Assembly: GCA_031428675.1 (NCBI GenBank)
Contig: JANOYC010000150.1
Span: forward strand, 1-24,311
Reading direction: 5' to 3'
Source: JANOYC01 sp031428675
Lineage (GTDB): Bacteria; Actinomycetota; Actinomycetes; Actinomycetales; Microbacteriaceae
DNA: 24,311 bases
The notes under the pieces were generated by a model that searched no databases, was not told the DNA's origin, and saw only the letters and a list, made by a program, of their open reading frames with translations. Every line of letters begins with the position of its first letter. The first letter of the stretch is position 1. Positions 14,257 through 22,400 of this stretch are shown in pieces. The position numbers and the translations under genes were made by a program.

Positions 14257-15480
14257 TCAGCTCGGTTGCACGGCCACCGGTTCGGTGTCGTTGATGGGCG
14301 AAGCGTCGCGACCGCGCAGGTCGGGGTGTGCGCCTCGGAAGACGACCGGGATGACGAACCCGACCAGCGCGAACCCGGCAGCGGTCCAGAACGCTCCGAC
14401 CGCGCCTGCTTCGTCGATGAGAAATCCGGCGAGCGCGCTGCCGAGAGCAGCTCCGATCAGCTGGCCGGTGCCGATCCAGCCGTAGGCCTCGGCGGTGTCG
14501 CTGAATCGCACGCTCGACGACACGATCGCGAACATCACGGCGAGCGCGGGTGCGATGCAGAGCCCGGCAACAATGAGCGCGACGGCAAGCGGCCAGAACA
14601 GTTCGCCCCCGCTCGCGGCCGCAAGCGCCGCGAGCACCGAGCCGATCAGCACAATCGCCATCCTGCGTGCGAGCGCCCACGGCCCGACGGGCAGGTGGCC
14701 GAAGGCGAGCCCCCCGATGAGCGACGCGATCGCCCAGATTGCGAGCACGAAACCGGCCTGCGGCCCGCCCTCACCGAAGACGGCGACGACACCCGCTTCG
14801 GTCGCGGCACATGCCCCGATGAGAAGGAACCCGACGACGGTCGACAACAACACGGGTGGACGGCGGAGCACGGAGCCGATTCGGCGACGACTCCGGGGGA
14901 TCCGCACCCTGCCGACCTCAGGCGAGGCGATGAACCAGGCGCCGCCGCCGACGAGAAACACGATGGCAACGAGGATGCCGAGCGAGGTGGAAATCTGGAT
15001 CGATATGAACGTGACGATAACGGGCGCCGCGATCCAGATGATCTCCTGCGCCGACGCGTCAAGTGAGAACAGCGGGGACAATTGGCGCGAGTTCACCATC
15101 TTCGGGTAGATGGTGCGAACCGCCGGTTGAATGGGCGGTTGACTGAGACCGCCGATGAAGCCCACCAGCACGTAACCGATGACGGGCATGGTGGCGTAGG
15201 CGATGGTGGTCATGCACAAAGCCGCGACCACGGTCGTGAGGATGAGCACCGGTCGCATCCCCGATCGCCCCATCCACCGACTCGTGAGCGGTCCGGCGAT
15301 TGCCTGGCCCGCGCTGGTCGCGGCGAGCACGAGACCAGCGGCGGTATACGACGAGAACACGTGTTCGACGTGCAGCAGGTATGCGAGCGAGATCATGCCG
15401 CTGGGAAGGCGGGCGGTCAGTTGAGCCGCGATGATGCGTGCCACTCCCGGGGCCTTCAACAAGTCGACGTATCTGTTCAC
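14257..15480 (-). CDS. MFS transporter
   Basis: A 407-aa major facilitator superfamily protein with about 12 hydrophobic segments. The first half has GMISLAYLLHVEHVFSSYTAAGLVLAATSAGQAIAGPLTSRWMGRSGMRPVLIL, where the loop with SRWMGRSGMRPVL matches MFS motif A. The second half starts near RRPPVLLSTVVGFLLIGAC and ends with a polar tail (ASPINDTEPVAVQPS). This arrangement is seen in drug and sugar efflux members, but no substrate can be assigned. The start is GTG 15478-15480: VNRYVDLLKAPGVARIIAAQL is the family-typical N-terminus, and TATGCT lies 9 nt upstream. A 15-codon extension is open but unsupported. Confidence 0.88.
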   Translation of the reverse strand: MNRYVDLLKAPGVARIIAAQLTARLPSGMISLAYLLHVEHVFSSYTAAGLVLAATSAGQAIAGPLTSRWMGRSGMRPVLILTTVVAALCMTTIAYATMPVIGYVLVGFIGGLSQPPIQPAVRTIYPKMVNSRQLSPLFSLDASAQEIIWIAAPVIVTFISIQISTSLGILVAIVFLVGGGAWFIASPEVGRVRIPRSRRRIGSVLRRPPVLLSTVVGFLLIGACAATEAGVVAVFGEGGPQAGFVLAIWAIASLIGGLAFGHLPVGPWALARRMAIVLIGSVLAALAAASGGELFWPLAVALIVAGLCIAPALAVMFAIVSSSVRFSDTAEAYGWIGTGQLIGAALGSALAGFLIDEAGAVGAFWTAAGFALVGFVIPVVFRGAHPDLRGRDASPINDTEPVAVQPS

Positions 15481-15582
15481 AGGCCAACCAGCATAGCTGC
15501 GAGATGGAGGCCGAGATGGCCGCACATCCGCGCCGTTCCGGGTGTCGGCGGGTCGCGATACGGTGTGGAGAAGTCGGTGAAG

Positions 15583-15602
15583 TTATGCACAGCTGTGGAT
15601 GA
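15583..15602. promoter_or_regulatory. Inverted pair of DnaA-box-like sites
   Basis: TTATGCACA (15583-15591) and TGTGGATGA (15594-15602; reverse complement TCATCCACA) each differ by one base from TTATCCACA and face each other across 2 nt. They lie just upstream of the NrdR boxes. In E. coli the nrdAB promoter is regulated by DnaA, so a link to replication control is plausible but unproven. Confidence 0.4.
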
Positions 15603-15607
15603 CACGC

Positions 15608-15656
15608 CCACTACATGTAGGGTTGTTGCGGTCCCGGGCCCCCGATATATAGTGGT
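15608..15656. promoter_or_regulatory. Two NrdR boxes and nrd promoter
   Basis: Box 1 (15608-15623) contains the perfect palindrome CTACATGTAG; box 2 (15641-15656) contains GATATATAGTGG, whose right half matches the NrdR consensus. Centres are 33 bp apart, close to the usual three helical turns. TATAGT (15648-15653) inside box 2 is a good -10 hexamer, with TTGCGG 16 nt upstream. NrdR bound with ATP/dATP would therefore block the nrd operon promoter. Confidence 0.7.
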
Positions 15657-15753
15657 CAAACCCCCCGCCTCCACATCTAGCTCAGCAGTGAATTCGCGGG
15701 AATCCCGGTAATCCGCGCCCGTCAAGGCGCTCAAGCAGGCACAAGGAGTAGTC

Positions 15754-18243
15754 GTGGCAGTCACGGTTGTAAAGCGAGACGGAACGCGCGAGCCATACGA
15801 CGCGAACAAGATCAATCTCGCGATCGAGCATGCGAGTGCAGGACTCGACGAGAACATCACGTGGGTGACGCAGATCGCGTCTGAACTCGAGCTCACCTTG
15901 TTCGACGGGATCACGACGCAGCAACTCGACGAGGCCGTCATTCAGGTGGCGTTGCAGAACGTCAAAGATGATCCCGCCTTCGACGTCGTGGCCGCGCGCC
16001 TGCTGCTGAAGACGATTTACAAGCGCGTGCTCGGCGACTACTCCACGGCTGAGGAGCTCAAGCGACTCCACGTCGAACACTTCGCTGCCAACGTCACGCG
16101 CGGCGTCGAAGAGGGCCTGCTCGACCCGCGGCTGATCGAACTCTTCGATCTCGAGGTGCTCGCGAACGCGCTCGCGCCCGAGCACGACGAACTGCTCAAA
16201 TACATCGGTGTCGTGACCCTCAACAACCGTTACGGAATCAAGGGTCGCAACGGCGACGCCCTCGAGGTGCCGCAATACTTCTGGATGCGCATCGCGATGG
16301 GTCTCTCGCTCAACGAAGAGCACCCCACCACCTACGCGATCCGCTTCTACGAGAAGATGTCGAAACTCGAGTACCTCGCCGCAGGATCGACTCTCGTCAA
16401 CGCCGGCACCATCTACCCGCAGCTCGCGAACTGCTTCGTCATGGAGATGCAGGACGATATGGAGCACATCGCCAAGACCACGCGCGACGTCATGTGGCTT
16501 ACCAAAGGCACGGGCGGCATCGGCCTCGCGGTCACCAAGCTACGAGCCCAGGGTTCGCCGATCCGCTCCAACAACACCACATCGACCGGGCCGATTCCGT
16601 TCATGCACACGATCGACTCGATCCTCCGTGCGGTCAGCCGCGGCGGCAAGAAGTTCGGCGCGCTGTGCTTCTACATGGAGAACTGGCACCTTGACTTTCC
16701 CGAGTTCCTCGACCTGCGCCAGAACTCCGGCGACCCGTACCGGCGCACCCGCACCGCGAACACGGCGGTGTGGATCAGCGACGAGTTCATGAAGCGCGTG
16801 CAGAATGACGATGACTGGTACCTCTTCGACCCGCTCGAGGTCGCCGACCTCAACGAGCTCTACGGCAAGGCGTTCTCCGAGCGCTATGCCGAGTACGTCG
16901 CCCTCGCCGAGTCGGGCCAGTTGCGCATGTTCAAGAAGATCCGAGCGCGCGAGCAGTTCAAGTCGATCCTCATCTCCTTGCAGACCACGAGCCACCCGTG
17001 GCTCACCTGGAAAGACACGATCAACAATCGCGCACTCAACAACAACACGGGAACGATCCACCTGTCGAACCTGTGCACCGAGATCACCCTGCCGCAAGAC
17101 GAAGACAACGTCTCCGTCTGCAACCTGGCGTCGATCAACCTGTCGCAGCACGTGCTGGGCTCTGGCGCAGACATCCGCCTCGACTTCGCGAAGATCGAAG
17201 AGAGCGCTCGCATCGCGGTGCGTCAACTCGACAACCTCATCGACATCACCAAATCGTCGGTCAAGGAAGCGGACTTCTCCAACCAGCAGAACCGCGCCGT
17301 CGGCCTCGGCGTGATGGGCTTCACCGACATCGTCGAAAAGCTCGGCTTCAGCTACGAGAGCGAAGAAGCCTACGATCTGATCGACGAGATCATGGAACAC
17401 GTTTCGTACGCCGCCATTGACGAGTCGACCGAACTCGCGAAAGAGCGAGGTTCCTACGCGAACTTCGCCGGCAGCCGCTGGGCCGAGGGGCTCGTTCCCC
17501 TCGACTCGATCGCCCTGACCGAGGCCGACCGCGGCACCCCCATCAAGGTCAACCGCACGACGCGACTTGACTGGGATGCCCTCCGCGCGAAAGTGAAGGG
17601 TGGAATGCGCAACGCAACGCTCATGGCGATCGCGCCAACGGCATCCATCGGACTCGTTGCGGGCACGACGCCCGGGCTCGACCCGCAGTTCTCGCAAATC
17701 TTCAGCCGCGCGACCTCGAACGGTAAGTTCCTCGAGGTCAATCGCAACCTCGTTGCCGACCTCCAGGCTCGCGGATTGTGGAATTCGACGCGGGAGACGA
17801 TTCTGCGCAGCCAAGGCGACATCCAGAACATCGCGGCGATCCCCGACGACATCAAGGCGACCTACAAGACGAGCTTCCAGCTGTCGCCATACGCATTCCT
17901 CGAGGTCGCGGCTCGCGCACAGAAATGGATTGACCAGTCGATCAGCCGCAACATGTATCTCGAAACGCGCGACCTCGGCGACATGATGGACATCTACTTC
18001 GCGGCGTGGGAGCGCGGCGTGAAGACCACGTACTACCTGCACATGAAGCCCCGTCACACCGCAGAGCAGTCCACTGTGAAGGTCAACAAGTCGGAGGATG
18101 TGAGTACCGGAGGCCAACGCAAAGGCTTCGGCGCAACGAAGGTTTCCGTAGACGCAGCGGCACCGGAGGCCGCGGTCGCCGCGCCAGCCGCGCCTCGCAA
18201 GGGCTTCGGATTCGGCGGCGTGTCCGCCAAGGAAGGCAACTGA
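15754..18243 (+). CDS. nrdA: Ribonucleoside-diphosphate reductase alpha subunit, lacking its C-terminal CxxC
   Basis: An 829-aa class I ribonucleotide reductase catalytic subunit, making dNDPs from NDPs. Residues 1-about 92 are an ATP-cone (VVKRDGTREPYDANKINLAIEHA), the overall activity site. The catalytic barrel has Cys227 (LANCFVM), Asn439/Cys441/Glu443 (SNLCTEI) and Cys456 (VCNLASINL), matching E. coli Cys225, Asn437/Cys439/Glu441 and Cys462. Tyr760-Tyr761 (TTYYLHM) match the radical-transfer pair. After Pro767 comes a flexible tail with two RKGFG repeats flanking an Ala/Pro linker, but it ends KEGN with no cysteine. The usual C-terminal Cys pair that re-reduces the active site is instead on a tiny ORF overlapping the stop (18243-18311). 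The start is GTG 15754 with AAGGAG 5 nt upstream. The operon lacks nrdI and nrdH, so it is not class Ib. Regulation is by the NrdR boxes upstream. Confidence 0.96.
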   Translation: MAVTVVKRDGTREPYDANKINLAIEHASAGLDENITWVTQIASELELTLFDGITTQQLDEAVIQVALQNVKDDPAFDVVAARLLLKTIYKRVLGDYSTAEELKRLHVEHFAANVTRGVEEGLLDPRLIELFDLEVLANALAPEHDELLKYIGVVTLNNRYGIKGRNGDALEVPQYFWMRIAMGLSLNEEHPTTYAIRFYEKMSKLEYLAAGSTLVNAGTIYPQLANCFVMEMQDDMEHIAKTTRDVMWLTKGTGGIGLAVTKLRAQGSPIRSNNTTSTGPIPFMHTIDSILRAVSRGGKKFGALCFYMENWHLDFPEFLDLRQNSGDPYRRTRTANTAVWISDEFMKRVQNDDDWYLFDPLEVADLNELYGKAFSERYAEYVALAESGQLRMFKKIRAREQFKSILISLQTTSHPWLTWKDTINNRALNNNTGTIHLSNLCTEITLPQDEDNVSVCNLASINLSQHVLGSGADIRLDFAKIEESARIAVRQLDNLIDITKSSVKEADFSNQQNRAVGLGVMGFTDIVEKLGFSYESEEAYDLIDEIMEHVSYAAIDESTELAKERGSYANFAGSRWAEGLVPLDSIALTEADRGTPIKVNRTTRLDWDALRAKVKGGMRNATLMAIAPTASIGLVAGTTPGLDPQFSQIFSRATSNGKFLEVNRNLVADLQARGLWNSTRETILRSQGDIQNIAAIPDDIKATYKTSFQLSPYAFLEVAARAQKWIDQSISRNMYLETRDLGDMMDIYFAAWERGVKTTYYLHMKPRHTAEQSTVKVNKSEDVSTGGQRKGFGATKVSVDAAAPEAAVAAPAAPRKGFGFGGVSAKEGN
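18229..18236 (+). promoter_or_regulatory. Shine-Dalgarno inside the nrdA 3' end
   Basis: AAGGAAGG lies within the last codons of nrdA, 6 nt before the ATG at 18243. Strength and spacing are close to ideal, which supports independent initiation of the tail ORF rather than accidental overlap. Confidence 0.65.
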
Positions 18244-18311
18244 TGAACCTCGACGACTACTACGTTCCGGTAGACCCGATGGACGAGCTGCAGTGCGACA
18301 GCTGCCAGTAG
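18243..18311 (+). CDS. 22-aa peptide carrying the RNR C-terminal CxxC
   Basis: A 22-codon ORF starting at the A of the nrdA TGA (TGATG, one base shared). It begins MNLDDYYVPVDP and ends with MDELQCDSCQ. A terminal Cys-x-x-Cys preceded by acidic residues is what class I RNR alpha subunits carry at the end of their swinging tail, where thioredoxin or glutaredoxin reduces it. The upstream nrdA product has no such pair. The ORF is in the -1 frame relative to nrdA, and a strong Shine-Dalgarno sits 6 nt before its ATG. Three readings are possible: a separately translated redox tail acting in trans, a -1 frameshift product fused to NrdA, or a one-base deletion (real or sequencing error) that split the gene. 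The coding character is well supported; the mechanism is not settled. Confidence 0.7.
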   Translation: MNLDDYYVPVDPMDELQCDSCQ

Positions 18312-18345
18312 CCCGCCCGCGAATTACGAACGAGAGAAACAACTG

Positions 18346-19341
18346 ATGGGAATTCTGGGAACCGGCCTGCAAGAGGGCCTGCTGCTCAAGCCGATCCGCT
18401 ACCAGTGGGCGATGGATCTCTACGACCAGGCCGTCGCGAACACCTGGTTCCCCAACGAGATCCAGCTCGGCGAGGACATCGCGGACTTCAAGAAGATGAC
18501 CGACGAAGAGCGTCACGCAGTGACGTTCCTTATGAGCTATTTCAATCCGAACGAGCTGCTCGTGAACAAGGCGCTCGCCTTCGGCGTCTACCCCTACGTG
18601 AGCGCGGCCGAGGCATCGCTCTACCTTGCGAAGCAGATGTGGGAGGAAGCCAACCACTGCATGTCATTCGAGTACGTGCTCGAGACGTTCCCGATTGACC
18701 GCGAGGCGGCGTACAACTCGCACGTCGACATTCCTTCAATGGCCCGCAAGGAGGAGTTCGAAGTGCGCTACATAAAGCGCATGACCGAGCAGACCCTCGA
18801 CATCACGACGACCGAAGGCAAAAAAGACTTCATCCGCAACCTCGTCGCGTACAACGTGATCCTCGAGGGCGTGTGGTTCTATTCGGGCTTCATGGTTGCG
18901 CTGAGCTTCCGCCAGCGCAATCTGCTCCGAAATTTCGGCTCGCTCATGGACTGGGTGGTGCGCGACGAGAGCCTGCACTTGAAGTTCGGCATCAACTTGA
19001 TCCTCACGGTGCTCGAAGAGAATCCCGACCTGCAGACCGAAGAGTTCGCGGCGGAGATCAAGCAAATGGTGCTCGACGCCGTCGAGATGGAGGAAGCGTA
19101 CAACCGCGACCTGCTGCCCAACGGCATCCTGGGCCTGAACGCCACCTACATCAACCAGTACGTCAAGTACCTCGCCGACCGCCGCTTGGAAGAGCTCGGT
19201 TTCGAGCCGCACTACAACGTGACAAACCCGGCGAAGTGGATGGCTGCCGCGAATGACACGTTGCAACTCGTCAACTTCTTCGAGTCGACGAACACGTCCT
19301 ACGAATCCAACGCTTCCGCGACGGTGGCGAGCAAGGGCTAA
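18346..19341 (+). CDS. nrdB: Ribonucleoside-diphosphate reductase beta subunit, class Ic-like
   Basis: A 331-aa R2 subunit that builds the radical-generating metal site for NrdA. The six ligand positions are Glu70 (NPNELLVN), Glu101 and His104 (EEANHC), Glu174 (VILEGVWFY), Glu208 and His211 (RDESLHL). The spacing matches E. coli R2: first ligand to second is 31 residues, as from Asp84 to Glu115. Two positions are diagnostic. The first ligand is Glu, not Asp, and the radical Tyr122 position (four after His104) is Phe108. Chlamydia trachomatis R2, a class Ic protein with a Mn(IV)/Fe(III) cofactor, has Glu89 and Phe127 at these places, and Tyr110 here falls where it has Tyr129. The C-terminal tail (residues 315-331) is Ser/Ala-rich and contains Tyr319. 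It is the third reading frame of the operon, 34 nt after the tail ORF. Confidence 0.94.
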   Translation: MGILGTGLQEGLLLKPIRYQWAMDLYDQAVANTWFPNEIQLGEDIADFKKMTDEERHAVTFLMSYFNPNELLVNKALAFGVYPYVSAAEASLYLAKQMWEEANHCMSFEYVLETFPIDREAAYNSHVDIPSMARKEEFEVRYIKRMTEQTLDITTTEGKKDFIRNLVAYNVILEGVWFYSGFMVALSFRQRNLLRNFGSLMDWVVRDESLHLKFGINLILTVLEENPDLQTEEFAAEIKQMVLDAVEMEEAYNRDLLPNGILGLNATYINQYVKYLADRRLEELGFEPHYNVTNPAKWMAAANDTLQLVNFFESTNTSYESNASATVASKG

Positions 19342-19358
19342 CGCCGAACAACATGCGC

Positions 19359-19409
19359 CTCGCTCCAGCGGATCAGTCGGCCAGCGCCTTCGAGATGCGC
19401 TGGAGCGAG
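19359..19409. terminator. Inverted repeat at the nrdB/hrpA junction
   Basis: Perfect 12-bp arms CTCGCTCCAGCG (19359-19370) and CGCTGGAGCGAG (19398-19409), 27-nt loop, followed on the plus strand by ACTGTTTCT. It begins 17 nt after the nrdB stop and its right arm lies inside the last codons of the convergent hrpA gene. It probably terminates the nrd transcript. Confidence 0.55.
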
Positions 19410-22400
19410 ACTGTTTCTGCTGTGCCCAAGTGCTGGGCGAACAGACTCACGCGCAGCTCTTCCAGCATCCACCGCACCTTCTCCAGTTGCGCAGACTGCC
19501 GTCCGGTCGACGGGAGCACCCCCCCGGCGGCTGCGTACCGTGCGGTCGCCGCGTGTACTTCGTTCATCCAGGCGCGATCGCGCGCGAGCTCGGTCGGCAG
19601 CTTCTGAAGACGCGTGTGGATGCCCGACAAATATCGCGGCACGTGACGCAAGCGGTCGACACCGGTGCGGGCGATGAACCCCGGGTACACAATCGCCGAC
19701 AGTTGCGCTCGAGCGTCGCTGATCGCGGGCAGAACGGCCATGCTCGTCGCCTGACTGAGAGCGCGCTCCGCGCTCCGCGCCGCCTGCAACGTTGCCACGA
19801 CCGTCCCCACGCATGAGTACAACGCATCGACGAGCTGCGCCGAAATGCTCGCTCGCGCCGACTCGAACTCGTCGCGCGTCCACAGCAGACCGTCGGGGGC
19901 AAGGCTTCTCAGCCGCTGATCGATCACGGCCACCAGGCAGTCGTCGAAGAGCGCTTGGGTGTTCTGATAAGGGCTCGTCGCGAGGGCGAGTTTCTCTGTC
20001 TGGCTGAGATGCTCCCGCACGTACGACAACGGTGAGGGAATCGTAAGCATGAGAAGGCGCCGAACCCCGGCCGCCGAGCCTGCCTCTTGCTCCGACGGCG
20101 TCGCCATCAGTCGGATCGCCACCGCCGAGCCGGAGTCGACGAGGGTGGGATACCCGCGGATGACATTGGGGCCCTGCTTCGTGTCGATGTGCCGAGGCAG
20201 CACGTCGAAGTCCCACGTCGTCAGCCCATCCCGTTCGATCGCGTGCGGCGTGCGTGCGGTTGCTCGCGCAACCGATTCACGCACCCGGGTGCGGAGTTTG
20301 TGTTGGAGCGCCACGAGGTCACGGCTGCGAGCGACTTCGCGACCACGGTCATCGACGACCGAGAACGCGACGCGCAAGTGCGGCGGGAGGCGCTCCTCGT
20401 CGAAATCCTCGGCCTCCGCCGGTGTGTGGGTGGTGCGCTGAATCTGGGCCGCCAGATAGTCGATGATTGGCACCCCCTCGTGTTCCGGCGCTGCGGGCAG
20501 ATTGTCGAGCAAGCGCCTGGCCCAATCCGCGGCCGGCACGACGTTGCGTCGAATCGCCTTCGGCAGGGTCTTGATCAAGGCGGTCACGAGCTCCTCACGA
20601 AGGCCGGGCACGAGCCAGTCGAACCCGATCGGGGACACCCGAGCTACGAGCGCGAGCGGAACGACGACCGTCACGCCGTCATCGGGTGCGCCAGGGTCGA
20701 ATCGGTAGCTGAGGGCGAGTCGCTGCCCGCCCTGCTCCCACGATGTCGGGAAATCGGCGTCGACACGTTCCGGCGCCGCGGGCGCGTCGTCGTCGACGAG
20801 GTCGGCTTCGGTCATCGTCAGCATGTCTGGCGTCGATGCCCTCTGGGTGCGCCACCACGCTTCGAACGTGCGCGTAGACACCACATCCGCGGGAATGCGC
20901 GCGTCATAGAACGCCGCGATTGCCTCGTCGTCGAGCAGCTTTCCGCGACGCCGCGTGCGTTCTTCGATCTCCTCGAGGTCAGCGCGCAGGGCGCGGTTTG
21001 CCCTGTCGAAGTCGAAGAGTCGGTCGCGTCCTCGATCCACCGGCCAATCGCCCTCGACGAGGCCGTGGCGGATGAACAACTCCCTCGCCCACGCCGCGTC
21101 GATCCTCGCGAACTGCACGCGACGCCGTGCCACGATCGGAACTCCGAAGAGGGTCACCTTCTCGAAAGCGACGGCCGCGCCCTGCTTCTTCTCCCAGTGC
21201 GGCTCGGAATAGCTGCGTTTGACCAGATCGCCCGCGAGCTGTTCCGCCCACGCGGGGTCGATCGCGGCGACAGTGCGGGCGAACAGTCGACTTGTCTCCA
21301 CGAGTTCGGCAGCCATGACCGCTTCCGGTTGCTTCTTGGCCAGCGCCGAACCCGGGAACACAACGAAGCGCTGGTTACGGGCGCCCGCAAAATCACGCTT
21401 CTGCGAGTCGCGCATCCCGATTTGACTGAGCAGTCCGGCGAGGATGGAGCGGTGAATCTCGTCGGGGGCGATCGCCGGGTCGCCCACGGCGATGCCCAGA
21501 GACTTTGCGGCCCTGATGAGTTGGCGCACGAGATCCTGCCATTCCCGGATGCGCAGATAATTCAGGTACTCGCTCCGGCATAGCCGCCGGAATTGGTTGC
21601 CGCTCAGTTCCGACTGCTTTTCCTCCAGGTAGTTCCACAGGTTGAGGATGCCGAGGAAGTCGCTCGACGGATCGGTGAACCGAGCGTGTTGCTGGTCTGC
21701 CTGCGCGCGGCGATCCAGTGGGCGCTCGCGCGGGTCTTGGATGCTGAGCCCCGCGACGATCGCGATGACTTCGCGCGCCGTGCCCCGCGACTTGCTCTCC
21801 AGGATCATCCGGGCCAGCCGAGGGTCGAGCGGCAGCCGGCTGAGGTCGCGCCCGATCCGCGTCAGCCGACCGTTGTCGACGGCGCGCAATTCCCGCAGTA
21901 ACTCGAGTCCGTCTTTGATTCCTCGTGAGTCAGGAGGCTGCAGAAACGGGAATTCAGCGATGTCTCCCAGGTCGAGCGCGAGCATCTGCAGGATGACCGC
22001 GGCGAGACTCGTGCGCAGAATCTCGGGATCGGTGAACTCCGGGCGTGCGGCGAAATCGGACTCCGAGTAGAGCCGAATCGCGATGCCGTCGCTCGTGCGA
22101 CCACTGCGCCCCGAGCGCTGGTTTGCCGACGCCTGGCTGATCGCTTCGATGGGCAACCGCTGGATCTTCGCGCGCGCCGAGTAGCGGGAGATGCGGGCCG
22201 TTCCGGCATCCACGACGAAGCGGATGCCGGGAACCGTGAGGCTCGTTTCGGCGACGTTGGTCGACAGCACGATGCGGCGCCGGGTCCCGGCGGTGGTCGA
22301 GCGCTGGAAGACGCGGTGCTGGTCGGCGGCGCTCAGTCGGCCGTAGAGCGGGAGGATCTCGGTGCCCGTGCCGGCGAACCGGCCGCGCAGGGTGTCTTCG

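Noticed and set aside
18225..18245. Classical -1 slippery heptamer to fuse nrdA with the tail ORF
   Set aside because: No X-XXY-YYZ heptamer is visible before the stop. The Shine-Dalgarno could still stimulate shifting, so frameshifting is kept only as an alternative.
16540..18657. Open frame of about 705 codons on the minus strand across nrdA and nrdB
   Set aside because: It is antisense to two clearly recognised genes, its product is rich in Arg, Val and Glu without any domain, and it arises from codon bias in GC-rich DNA.
18346..19341. R2-like ligand-binding oxidase (R2lox) instead of an RNR subunit
   Set aside because: It sits in an operon with a full nrdA under NrdR-type control, so a true RNR beta subunit is far more likely.
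20087..21583. Open frame of about 498 codons on the plus strand inside hrpA
   Set aside because: Antisense shadow of the helicase; no recognisable protein features.
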